Both the position numbers and the translations under genes were made by a program. Source: Geminicoccus sp036263595 (GTDB taxonomy: Bacteria > Pseudomonadota > Alphaproteobacteria > Geminicoccales > Geminicoccaceae). From it: a stretch of 64,000 nt of DNA. The stretch is taken from the NCBI RefSeq assembly GCF_036263595.1, contig NZ_DATAGQ010000110.1:3960-67959 (forward strand), given 5' to 3'. The stretch's first letter is position 1. The number at the start of each line of letters is the position of its first letter. Below are positions 16,398-24,891 of the stretch, one piece after another. The notes under the pieces are model-generated. The model worked only from the letters and a program-made list of their open reading frames with translations, made no database searches and had not been told where the DNA came from.

Positions 16398-17324
16398 CGG
16401 CAACTCGTCCAGGAACAAGACACCCTTGTGCGCCAGGCTGATCTCGCCCGGCCGCGCGTTGCTGCCGCCCCCCACCAGCGCCGCCATCGAGCTGCCGTGA
16501 TGCGGGCTGCGGAACGGCCGCCGCCGGGTCAGCCTGCCGCCCTCCAGCCGCCCCGCGATCGACGCGATCATGCTGACCTCCAGCACTTCGGCCGGGTCGA
16601 GCGGCGGCATGATCCCGGGCAGCCGAGCCGCCAGCATCGACTTGCCCGAGCCGGGCGGCCCGCTCATCAGCAGGTGATGGTGCCCGGCCACCGCGACCTC
16701 GATCGCCCGCTTGGCGGTCTCCTGGCCCTTCACGTCCTTCAGGTCGGGATAGCCACCTTCCTCGCTCGCGAGCGCCGGCTCGGGCGGCGGCAGCCGGTGG
16801 ACGCCGCGCAGGTGGTTGATCAGCGAGGAGAGCGACGGTGCCGCCACTACCTCGATCTCGCTGGCAAGCCATGCCGCCTCGCCGCCGCAGTCGCCCGGGC
16901 AGATCATCGCGAGCTTGCGCTCGCTGGCGGCCAGGGCTGCCGGCAGGACCCCTTGCACCGCGCGGATCGCCCCATCCAGCGCCAGTTCCCCCAGCACCAG
17001 GTGCCCCTCGATCGCCGCCGGCGGCAGCAGGCCCAGCACGACCATCAGCCCGAGCGCGATCGGCAGGTCGAAATGGCTGCCTTCCTTGGCAAGGTCGGCC
17101 GGTGCGAGGTTGATCACGATCCTCTTTGGCGGCAGCGAGATCCCGAGCGTCCCCAGCGCGCCCCTCACCCGCTCGCGGCTTTCCGCCAGCGCCTTGTCCG
17201 GCAGCCCCACCAGCGTGAAGGCCGGCATGCCGCTGGCCAGCTGCACCTCCACATCGACGTCCCGCACCTCCAGCCCCGCGAACGCCACGGTCCGCACCCG
17301 CGCCATGGTGGTGGTCGCCGCCAT
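16390..17324 (-). pseudogene. comM: comM 5' fragment (YifB family), split by insertion
   Basis: N-terminal 310 or so residues of ComM: the Lon-protease-like domain (LPDKALAESRERVRGAL), then the AAA+ module with Walker A GPPGSGKSML and the Walker B segment VLFLDELPEF. Immediately after that motif the frame runs into the IS1595-type element and stops at 16377. ATP-binding residues remain, but the sensor and arginine-finger half is detached at 11943–12554. The host gene is therefore knocked out in this strain unless the element excises. Confidence 0.95.
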
Positions 17325-17529
17325 CGGGATCTCCTGCTCGGTGAGGAGGACGTAATGGCACAGGACGGGGACATATTTCTACCTTAAGTTGATCTAGCGA
17401 ACCAGCTTGCGCCTTTCTCATCACTTGGTTTGGTCGGGCCGGACCCGGCCATGACAACAGGGTGGTAAGGCGGGAGGGTGGTGCGCCGGTGTCAGGCGTC
17501 CGGCTTGCCAGATGACTTGAGGCTTGCAC

Positions 17530-18321
17530 CTATCCTCCTCTCTCCCGCCGCCTGAGCACCACCCAGGCCACCGCCCCGCCCACCGTCGCCACCACGAACA
17601 GCACGCCCAGCGCCGCGATCGCGGGGGAGAGCCCGAAGCGCATCCGCGAGCCGATCTCGGCCGGCAATGTGTAGTCGCCGCCGATGGCGAACACGGTCGT
17701 GTTGTAGTTCTCGAAGGACTGCAGGAACGCGATCCCGCCTGCCGCCAGCACGGTCGGCCACAGGAACGGCAGGGTGATCCGGCGGAACACGAAGGCAGGG
17801 TTGGCACCGAGGTCGAGGGCTGCCTCGTCCAGGGTCGGGTCGTAGCGGGCGAGACGCGCCAGGAACATCAGCATGCAGTAGGAGGTGATGAAGCTGGCTT
17901 GCGCGAGCGTGGCGAGTGTCAGGCCGGCGCCGATGCCGACCGGGCTCCAGAAGATCAGCGTGGACAGGCCCAGGATCAGGCCAGGTGTGAGGATCGGGCT
18001 CACCATGACGGCGTAGAGCAGGTTGGTGGCCTTGCCTTCCAGCCGGGACAGGATCGCCGCCCCTGCCAGGCCACAGGGGATCGCGATGGCGATGACGCCG
18101 GCTGCCACAAGGAAGGAATGCAGCACGCCCGTGCCGAGCCTGGCATCGGTGAACAGCGCGGCGAACCAGTGAAGCGTGAAGCCCTGCCAGCGGGTCACCG
18201 AGGGCTGCGGGTAGGCGTTGAAGGCGGCTGCCATCATCACGAGCAATGGTGCGGCCAGGTAGAGGAAGAACAGGACGAGATAGGCATCCAGCAGCGTGCG
18301 GCTGGCGCGTCCGGCGTTCAT
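17530..18321 (-). CDS. ABC transporter permease, PotC/PotI type
   Basis: Inner-membrane permease of a polyamine/opine-family importer. Six predicted membrane helices are present, with the cytosolic EAA-type loop LDEAALDLGANPAFVFRRITLPFLWP. ATG 18321 (MNAGRASRTLLDAY) overlaps the stop of the preceding permease as ATGA. It is the last gene of a binding protein–permease–permease operon. No ATPase gene follows before comM, so the energising subunit must be encoded elsewhere. Confidence 0.88.
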   Translation of the reverse strand: MNAGRASRTLLDAYLVLFFLYLAAPLLVMMAAAFNAYPQPSVTRWQGFTLHWFAALFTDARLGTGVLHSFLVAAGVIAIAIPCGLAGAAILSRLEGKATNLLYAVMVSPILTPGLILGLSTLIFWSPVGIGAGLTLATLAQASFITSYCMLMFLARLARYDPTLDEAALDLGANPAFVFRRITLPFLWPTVLAAGGIAFLQSFENYNTTVFAIGGDYTLPAEIGSRMRFGLSPAIAALGVLFVVATVGGAVAWVVLRRRERGG

Positions 18322-19325
18322 CGGGCGATCTCCCGCAAGGAGACGCGCATCACCTTCATGACGAGCAACACGAAGGCGAGGCAGGCGATCAACAGCGTGA
18401 CGGCATAGGCGGCGCCGACATTCCACTGGTTGGCCTCATAGAACTGCCGGTAAACGAGCTGGGTGAACCAGTCGCCGCCGACGCCCCGGCTCATGATCCA
18501 GGGCACGGCATAGGAGCCGGCCGCCAGCATGAACACCATGATGCAGCCGATGGCGATGCCCGGCCGGCTGTGCGGGATCACCACGCGGCGGTGGATCTGC
18601 GGGATGCTCGCACCCAGGTCGCGCGCTGCCTCGACCTGGGACCGGTCCAGCGTTTCCATGGAGTTCAGCATCGGGAACACCATGAACAGCACGTAGGTGT
18701 AGACCATGGTGATGAAGACGCCGGAGCCCGTTTCGACGAAGGGCACGCCCGGCATGCCCAGGGCCTGGAGCAGCGTGTTCACCACCCCTTCCCGGTCGAG
18801 CAGGATCAGCCAGGCGAAGATGCGGAGCAGTTCGTTCACGGCATAGGGCACGATCAGGCCCATCAGCAGGATCGGCCCGCGCAGGCCGGGACCTGCCGTC
18901 GCCACCGCCCAGGCCACGGGATAGCAGACCACGAAGGCGATCAGCGTCACGGCCAGCGAGGCCGCCAGCGTCCAAAGGAAGATGCGCAGGTGCAGCCCGC
19001 TCATGCGCACGTAATTGGTCAGGCCCCAGGCGCGCACGGGTGCGGTGTCCAGTGTTTCCAGGCGCTGGATCTCGGCCTCGACGGCGGCAAGCTCCGTGTC
19101 ACGCTCGGGCGACGGGTCCTCCAGCGACAATTCGGCCTGGCGGATCCAGGCCTGGTCGAGCTTCTGGACGGCATCCTGCGCGTCGGCCGGCTGCTCTTCC
19201 CACCAGAGCGAGCGCTCGATCATGGTGGCCTGGGGCAGGACGATCAGGCCCAGCACCCAGAAGGCGGCAAGAAAACAGGCGATCGTGGCCGGGACGATGC
19301 CCAGCTTCTGGAAGAGCTTGCGCAT
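18318..19325 (-). CDS. ABC transporter permease, PotB/PotH type
   Basis: First permease of the operon. An N-terminal helix is followed by a long periplasmic segment rich in Glu and Ala (about residues 50–90), then five further helices and the coupling loop QVEAARDLGASIPQIHRRVVIPHSRPG. The charged insertion after the first helix is a feature of some opine/polyamine permeases. ATG 19325 is preferred because the upstream ATG at 19343 abuts a long stem-loop. Coupled to the next permease by ATGA. Confidence 0.88.
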   Translation of the reverse strand: MRKLFQKLGIVPATIACFLAAFWVLGLIVLPQATMIERSLWWEEQPADAQDAVQKLDQAWIRQAELSLEDPSPERDTELAAVEAEIQRLETLDTAPVRAWGLTNYVRMSGLHLRIFLWTLAASLAVTLIAFVVCYPVAWAVATAGPGLRGPILLMGLIVPYAVNELLRIFAWLILLDREGVVNTLLQALGMPGVPFVETGSGVFITMVYTYVLFMVFPMLNSMETLDRSQVEAARDLGASIPQIHRRVVIPHSRPGIAIGCIMVFMLAAGSYAVPWIMSRGVGGDWFTQLVYRQFYEANQWNVGAAYAVTLLIACLAFVLLVMKVMRVSLREIAR

Positions 19326-19343
19326 GAGGTATCCGGCGGCCAT

Positions 19344-19377
19344 GCGGACAGGCCCGGACCATGCCGGGCCTGTCCGC
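19344..19377 (-). terminator. intercistronic stem-loop after binding-protein gene
   Basis: A perfect 14-bp stem (GCGGACAGGCCCGG with its complement) with a six-base loop lies between the binding-protein stop and the permease start. There is no T tract, so it more likely stabilises the upstream mRNA 3' end or attenuates transcription than acts as a full terminator. Confidence 0.7.
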
Positions 19378-19391
19378 CGAAGCGACGTCGA

Positions 19392-20567
19392 TCAGGCGTT
19401 GGTGAACTTCTCGACGTACTCGGTGCGCAAGGCCGCGAAGAACGGCGTCTGCGGCGGCCACCACCACAGATTGTCGATCGCCGCCTGGTCCGGATAGGCC
19501 ATGGCGAACGCCGCCTTGTTCTCCTCGCTCAGGTGCTGGTCGGCACCCACGGCGCAGGAATTGTAGCCGGTATTGTTGGAGAAGATGCCACCGGCCTCGG
19601 GGCTCAGCATGAAGTCGATGAAGGCATAGGCCTGCTCGACATTCTCCGCACCGGCCGGGATGCCGATCGTGTCGGTCCAGGCAAGGCCGCCCTCCTTCGG
19701 CATGGAGTAGCGCCACTTGGAGCCGTTGTTGCGGTTCAGGAGAATGCCGGTCGTGTCCCAGGTCTGGCCGATCGTGCAGCCGGCATCGGTGAACGCCGAG
19801 GTCGCCTCGGTGGCATTGTTCCAGTAGGCGCAGATGATCGGCTTGCGCGCGATCGCCCAGTCGGTGACCTCGCTGAACACGCGCCGGCTGTCCGCCTCGG
19901 ACTTCACCAGGTCCATGCCCCGGTCCGACTTCACTTCGCCGGTGCTGTCGAGATAGAGGGCAAGGCCCACCAGCACCGACTTCTGGCGCATGGCGACCTG
20001 CTTGGTCAGCCCTTCCTTCCACATGTCGCCATAGGAAAGCTCGCCGTACTTCAGGTCCGGGTGCTTCTCCGAGTCCCAGGTGATCGCCTCGGTGCCCCAG
20101 TCGAACGGGATCAGGTGGCGCTTGCCGCGATGGGTGGCGCCCAGGCGGACGGAGCTCTTGTAGATCGAGGGGATGACCTGCTCGACCTTGAACTTGGTCT
20201 CGTCGATGGGGGCGAGCAGACCGTCCTTGTAATAGTTCGGCCCGGTGTCGACCGAGGGGAACACGATGTCGAAGCCCTTGCCGCCCGACGCCCGCAGCTT
20301 GTTCTCCAGCTCGTCGTTCGAGCCGTAGGTGGAGAGCTGGACCTGGATGCCGGTCTGGTCGGTGAACTTCTTGGCGAGGCCACCTTCGTTGAAGGTCTGC
20401 ACGTAGTCGCCCCAGGCGAACACGTTGACCGTGCCGGAGCTGGCACGTGCCTTGCTCCCAGCGAATGGCGCAGCGACGAGCGCGGCACCGCCCGCGGCGG
20501 CGGCGCCGAGCAGCGTGCGGCGGCGGAACATGGCGGCGGCTTGGCCAGTCCTATTGGTCTCAGACAT
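19392..20567 (-). CDS. extracellular solute-binding protein, PotD-like
   Basis: 391-residue periplasmic binding protein of the polyamine/opine/iron family (family 1). It carries a Tat-like signal MFRRRTLLGAAAAGGAALVAAPFAG with cleavage near ARA. VNVFAWGDYVQTFNEGGLAKKFTDQTGIQVQ begins the mature domain. ATG 20567 is chosen over in-frame ATGs up to 20705. It is the first gene of the operon and divergent from an FAD oxidase across a 320-base control region, which suggests the oxidase degrades the imported amine. The true ligand cannot be read from the sequence. Confidence 0.88.
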   Translation of the reverse strand: MSETNRTGQAAAMFRRRTLLGAAAAGGAALVAAPFAGSKARASSGTVNVFAWGDYVQTFNEGGLAKKFTDQTGIQVQLSTYGSNDELENKLRASGGKGFDIVFPSVDTGPNYYKDGLLAPIDETKFKVEQVIPSIYKSSVRLGATHRGKRHLIPFDWGTEAITWDSEKHPDLKYGELSYGDMWKEGLTKQVAMRQKSVLVGLALYLDSTGEVKSDRGMDLVKSEADSRRVFSEVTDWAIARKPIICAYWNNATEATSAFTDAGCTIGQTWDTTGILLNRNNGSKWRYSMPKEGGLAWTDTIGIPAGAENVEQAYAFIDFMLSPEAGGIFSNNTGYNSCAVGADQHLSEENKAAFAMAYPDQAAIDNLWWWPPQTPFFAALRTEYVEKFTNA

Positions 20568-20887
20568 GCATGATCTTTCGGCTATGCCCCGGGTGGAGCC
20601 CGCGCTGCCGGTGCCACGGCGCAGCGTCAGCCGTATGGCAGAAGCGAGGCGGAACGGTGACGGCGCCTGGGGAAAACCCTTGACGACCACCATAGTGGAT
20701 GACATCCATCATCCAGGAGCGCCTCAGTAGACCAGCAAGACGATGATCCAATGTTCACCGTCGTGGCTGGACTATCGGGCCATGCTCGCGCGCTTCCTCG
20801 AAGTCATGGCGGAACATGCAGCCTGCGGGCGCAAGTTCCGGCCAAGCATCTTCTGCTTCTGATTCTGGTCGATGGGAGTCGGAAAGG
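20568..20887. promoter_or_regulatory. divergent control region, importer versus catabolic operon
   Basis: 320 bases without a gene between the binding-protein gene (minus) and the FAD oxidase (plus). The palindromic segment CCACCATAGTGG around 20690 lies after a TTGACG (about 20680–20685) that could be a -35 element. I see no clear second element and no MarR-type operator I can assign. Confidence 0.35.
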
Positions 20888-22201
20888 ATGCAGCGTTCGC
20901 CGCTCGAACCTTCGCTCTGGTACGCGACGGCGCCACCGGCGCCGCCGACCGATCCCATCGACGGCGAAGTGACGGCCGATGTCTGCGTGGTCGGCGGCGG
21001 CTATACCGGCCTGTCGACGGCGCTGCATCTCGCCGAGAAGGGCGTGCGGGTCGTCCTCCTGGAAGCCAAGGAGATCGGCTTTGGCGGCTCCGGCCGCAAT
21101 GCCGGCCACTGCACGCCGACCTTCCACTTCTATTCGATCCCGACCGTGCGCAAGATGCTGGGCCCGGTCTATGGCGAGCGCCTGGTGCAGCGGCAGACAA
21201 ACGCCACCAATCTCGCCTTCGACATCATCCGCCGCTACGGCATCGACTGCGAGGGCGTGCAGAACGGCTACCTGATGGTCGCCCATGCACCCTCCAAGGT
21301 GAAGGTGCTTGAAGAAAAGCAGCGCACCTATGCGTCCGCGGGCAAGACCACGCATCTGCTGGACAAGGCCGAGACGGAGCGGCTGACCGGTTCGCCCCGC
21401 TACTACGGTGCCTGGCTGCATCCCGAAGGCGGCCATCTCAACCCCCTGGCCTATGCCCGCGGCCTGGCACGCGCGGTCATCTCGCAGGGCGGTGTCATCC
21501 ACACCTACTCGCCCGTGAGGGGCATCGAGACTGCAGGCAAGCGCTGGCGCGTCGTGACGCCCACCGGGGCGGTCACGGCCGACAAGGTGGTGTGCGGCAC
21601 CGGCGCCTATACTGACGGCTACTGGCCCGGCCTCGACAAGACCTTCACCATCCTCTCCGTCGCCATCCTCGCGACGCAGCCGCTCTCGGACAATGTCCGC
21701 AAGACAGTGGCGCCTGAGAACCACACGGTCGTCGAGACCCGCGACGACCCGATGATCTACAAGTACAACAAGGACGGCCGCTTGGTCACCTCGGTGTTTG
21801 TCGAGGGGCGACGCGGGGACGACCACGACTACACGAAGAAGCTGACGGCCGAGAAGCTGAAGTGGATCCTGCCGCAGCTGAGCGAGGTCGACTTCCAGTA
21901 CTACTGGACCGGCGACCTCGACATGCAGCCCAAGACCTTCCCTCGCCTGTTCGAGCTGGCGCCTGGCATCGTGGCTTCGCTCGGCTACTCCGGCCGTGGC
22001 GTCCCCACGGGCACCATGATGGGCACCGTGCTGTCGGAATGGGCGATGGGGGTGCCCAAGGAGGACCTGGCGCTGCCGCTGGAGCCGCTGGAAGCGGCGC
22101 CGCTCTATATGAAGTTCGTCCCGCGCCTGTTCCTGTCCGTCACGCGTGCCCGCGATCAGTGGGTCGCCAGGCGTGAGGGCGTGAACCCTCCGCCCTACTG
22201 A
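20888..22201 (+). CDS. FAD-dependent amine oxidase/dehydrogenase (DAO family)
   Basis: 437-residue D-amino-acid-oxidase-fold enzyme. The dinucleotide motif VCVVGGGYTGLSTALHLAEKG is followed by GFGGSGRNAGHCTP, a segment typical of PuuB/glycine-oxidase relatives that oxidise secondary or primary amines. The C-terminal GYSGRGVPTGTMMG closes the FAD site. ATG 20888 is directly preceded by GGAAAGG; the frame is open from 20816 without good starts. It heads a plus-strand operon with MarR, SDR, a second oxidase and an importer. Confidence 0.87.
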   Translation: MQRSPLEPSLWYATAPPAPPTDPIDGEVTADVCVVGGGYTGLSTALHLAEKGVRVVLLEAKEIGFGGSGRNAGHCTPTFHFYSIPTVRKMLGPVYGERLVQRQTNATNLAFDIIRRYGIDCEGVQNGYLMVAHAPSKVKVLEEKQRTYASAGKTTHLLDKAETERLTGSPRYYGAWLHPEGGHLNPLAYARGLARAVISQGGVIHTYSPVRGIETAGKRWRVVTPTGAVTADKVVCGTGAYTDGYWPGLDKTFTILSVAILATQPLSDNVRKTVAPENHTVVETRDDPMIYKYNKDGRLVTSVFVEGRRGDDHDYTKKLTAEKLKWILPQLSEVDFQYYWTGDLDMQPKTFPRLFELAPGIVASLGYSGRGVPTGTMMGTVLSEWAMGVPKEDLALPLEPLEAAPLYMKFVPRLFLSVTRARDQWVARREGVNPPPY

Positions 22202-22219
22202 CCGGCCGGAGGAAGTCCC

Positions 22220-22747
22220 ATGCCCGCCAGCGGCCGGATGGAGCCCAGGACCATCGACTACTCGGACGTCTCGTTCGACGTGCTGGGCGATCTGCTGAGC
22301 TTCTATGCACGCAGCATGAGCATCGCGCTCAACCGCGACTACGACCAGGCGATCAGCCAGGTCGAGCTGGCGCACGGCACCGGCAAGGTCTCGGTGCTGC
22401 TGATGGTGCATGCCAACCCCGGCATCCGCCCCTCGGTAATCGCCCACTTCATCCAGCGCGACCGCTCCGCGATGGCGCGGCTGCTCGAGCAGATGAAGGG
22501 CCATGGGCTGATCGAGCACAAGATCGACGCCGAGGAGCGCCGTGCCCACGAGCTCTATCTCACGCCCAAGGGCGAGAAGCTGGTGGACCAGGTGCGCCGG
22601 ATCGCGCGCGAGCAGTCCGACCGCTTCTTCGGCGTCCTCGACAAGGGCGATCAGGCCCAGCTCCTGCGCATCCTGAAGCGGCTCTACGAGCACCATGTCT
22701 CGCCCCTGCCCAACCGACACGGCAACCCGTCGGAGGCCGCGGCTTGA
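22220..22747 (+). CDS. MarR family transcriptional regulator
   Basis: 175 residues with the MarR winged helix (LLMVHANPGIRPSVIAHFIQRDRSAMARLLEQMKGHGLIEHKIDAEERRAHELYLTPKGEKL, about residues 58–125). GGAGG precedes ATG 22220. It sits 18 bases after the oxidase gene and probably controls this catabolic cluster in response to its substrate, an inference from context. Confidence 0.9.
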   Translation: MPASGRMEPRTIDYSDVSFDVLGDLLSFYARSMSIALNRDYDQAISQVELAHGTGKVSVLLMVHANPGIRPSVIAHFIQRDRSAMARLLEQMKGHGLIEHKIDAEERRAHELYLTPKGEKLVDQVRRIAREQSDRFFGVLDKGDQAQLLRILKRLYEHHVSPLPNRHGNPSEAAA

Positions 22748-22757
22748 AGGGAATGTC

Positions 22758-23456
22758 ATGAGCAACGAGCGCGTCGTCCTGATTTCGGGCGGCAATCGCG
22801 GCATCGGTGCCGCCACCGCCCGGGAACTGGCGTCGAACGGCTGGAACGTCTCGATCGGCGTCCGCCGGCCGGACAGCGTGCCGGACGACCTGCGCGAGCG
22901 CTGCCACGTCCAGGCCTACGATGCTGCGGACAGGCAGAGCGAGGCTGCCTGGGTCGAGGCGGTGGCAGGACGCCATAGCCGGATCGATGCAGTGGTCGCC
23001 AATGCCGGGATCATGATCCCCAAGACCGTGATCGAGGCCGACGATTCGGATCTCGACGCCCTGCTCGACATCAACGTCAAGGCGCCGCTCCGCCTCGCCC
23101 GGGCTGCCTGGCCCTACCTCGTCGCATCCGGCCGCGGCCGCGTCGCGACGGTCGTGTCCCTTTCGGGCAAGCGGGTGAAGACCGCGCAGTCCGGCCTCTA
23201 CTCGGTCAGCAAGTTCGCAGCGTTGGCCCTCTCCCATGCCATCCGCCAGGCCGGGTGGGACCACGGGATCCGCTCGGTCGCGATCTGCCCGGGTTTCGTG
23301 GCGACCGACATGGCCTTCAGCGTCACCGACAAGGCCGCGAACGAGATGACCGACCCAAAGGACATCGCGCGGATCGTGGCGTTTGCGCTCGACCTGCCGA
23401 ACACGGCCAGCGTTTCGGAGATTCCCATCAACTCGTCCCTGGACGATTCCTACTGA
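22758..23456 (+). CDS. SDR family oxidoreductase
   Basis: Short-chain dehydrogenase/reductase of 232 residues. NAD(P) is bound at SGGNRGIGAATARELA, with VANAG in the central strand and the catalytic residues S140 or thereabouts (SLSGKR) and Y-x3-K (YSVSKFAAL). The serine-to-tyrosine spacing is standard. Eleven bases after marR, 31 before the next oxidase. It probably reduces or oxidises an intermediate of amine breakdown. Confidence 0.9.
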   Translation: MSNERVVLISGGNRGIGAATARELASNGWNVSIGVRRPDSVPDDLRERCHVQAYDAADRQSEAAWVEAVAGRHSRIDAVVANAGIMIPKTVIEADDSDLDALLDINVKAPLRLARAAWPYLVASGRGRVATVVSLSGKRVKTAQSGLYSVSKFAALALSHAIRQAGWDHGIRSVAICPGFVATDMAFSVTDKAANEMTDPKDIARIVAFALDLPNTASVSEIPINSSLDDSY

Positions 23457-23487
23457 CCCTCAACACGCGGAAGAGCGAGTTCATTTC

Positions 23488-24816
23488 ATGGGACCTGTAG
23501 TCGACCCCGTCGAACCCAACGACAAGCTGCCGGAACGGGTGGACGTCGTCGTCATCGGCGGCGGCATCATCGGCACCTCGACCGCCATGTACCTGGCCGA
23601 GCGCGGCGTCTCCGTCGCCTTGTGCGAGAAGGGGCACATCGCCGGCGAGCAGTCGAGCCGGAACTGGGGATGGGTACGCAAGCAGGGCCGCGACCCGCGC
23701 GAGATCCCGCTCATCATCGAATCCCTGAAACTCTGGTCGACGCTGAACGAGAAGATCGGTGCCGAGACCGGCTTTCGAACGACCGGCATCATGTACGGCG
23801 CTCGCAGCGATGCCGAGATGGCCAAGCACGAGGAATGGCTGCAGCATTCACAGCCCTACCAGCTGGACACTAAGGCCATCGGCAAGGCCGAGTTCGAGAA
23901 GCTGATGCCGGGTTCGGACGGCAAGTTCGTGGGTGCGCTCTACACGGCCTCGGACGGGCGGGCCGAGCCGCAGAAGGCCGCCCCGGCCATTGCGCGCTAC
24001 GCCCAGCGCATGGGTGCCTACGTGCTCACCAACTGCGCGGTGCGCACGGTCGAGCAGGCGGGCGGCAAGGTGTCCGGCGTGATGACCGAAAAGGGCCTGA
24101 TCCCCTGTTCTCACGTGGTGCTGGCCGGTGGCGCCTGGTCGAACCTGTTCGCCGGCAATCTCGGCATCCGCCTGCCGCAGCTCACCGTGATCAACTCGGT
24201 GATGCGCACCGCGCCTTTGGAGAACGTCCCGGAGCACGCGCTCTGGGTCGGCGACTACGCCTTCAGGAAGCGGCTGGACGGCGGCTACACGATCGCGGAC
24301 GGCAGCACCAACGTGCACGAGCTGGTGCCCAACAGCTTCAAGTTCATGAAGGAGTTCACCCCGGCCATCAAGCTGGAGTGGCGCTCCTACCAGATCGCGA
24401 TGAACGGCCGCTTCATGCAGGAAGCCCGCTGGCCCAAGCGCTGGACCGGCGACCAGACCACACCGTTCGAGCAGATCCGCGTGAACGACCCGGCACCGGT
24501 CGAGAAGGTCACGAGGCGCGCGCTCTCCAAGCTCACGGACAGCTTCCCGGCCTTCAAGGACGCCAAGATCGTCCAGCAATGGGCCGGCCGCATCGACGTC
24601 ACGCCGGACATCGTGCCGGTGATCTCGCATGTCGACAGCATACCCGGCTTCACCATCGCGACCGGCTTCTCCGGCCACGGCTTTGGAATCGGGCCGGGTG
24701 CGGGAAAGCTCATCGCCGACATGGTGATGGGCAGGGATCCGGTGGTGGACCCGACGGCATTCCGTCTGTCACGTTTCATGGACGGCAGCCCGATCGTTCC
24801 GATGGGCCATGCCTGA
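23488..24816 (+). CDS. FAD-dependent oxidoreductase (DAO family, second copy)
   Basis: 442 residues. The Rossmann motif VVVIGGGIIGTSTAMYLAERG is followed by GEQSSRNWGWVRKQGRD, a signature of the opine/amine dehydrogenase-like subgroup. TIATGFSGHGFGIGPGAGKL is the C-terminal FAD motif. Only distantly similar to the upstream oxidase, so it likely acts on a different amine or a later step. ATG 23488 is chosen; the open frame upstream overlaps the SDR gene. It is followed by an importer in the same direction. Confidence 0.88.
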   Translation: MGPVVDPVEPNDKLPERVDVVVIGGGIIGTSTAMYLAERGVSVALCEKGHIAGEQSSRNWGWVRKQGRDPREIPLIIESLKLWSTLNEKIGAETGFRTTGIMYGARSDAEMAKHEEWLQHSQPYQLDTKAIGKAEFEKLMPGSDGKFVGALYTASDGRAEPQKAAPAIARYAQRMGAYVLTNCAVRTVEQAGGKVSGVMTEKGLIPCSHVVLAGGAWSNLFAGNLGIRLPQLTVINSVMRTAPLENVPEHALWVGDYAFRKRLDGGYTIADGSTNVHELVPNSFKFMKEFTPAIKLEWRSYQIAMNGRFMQEARWPKRWTGDQTTPFEQIRVNDPAPVEKVTRRALSKLTDSFPAFKDAKIVQQWAGRIDVTPDIVPVISHVDSIPGFTIATGFSGHGFGIGPGAGKLIADMVMGRDPVVDPTAFRLSRFMDGSPIVPMGHA

Positions 24817-24891
24817 TCGTTTTCTGGCCGGTGCCGGCAACGACCGGCGTCGGCCTTGCATCCCAAGGGGAAAGCAGAGGGGGATTTTCAC

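Noticed and set aside
18246..20573. A 775-codon plus-strand open frame opposite the polyamine-family importer genes.
   Set aside because: It is antisense to three well-supported genes, is rich in His, Arg, Gln and Pro as expected of GC-driven shadows, and has no recognisable domain.
20804..22816. A 670-codon minus-strand open frame opposite the FAD oxidase and marR.
   Set aside because: Shadow of conserved plus-strand genes; composition and lack of motifs show it is not protein-coding.
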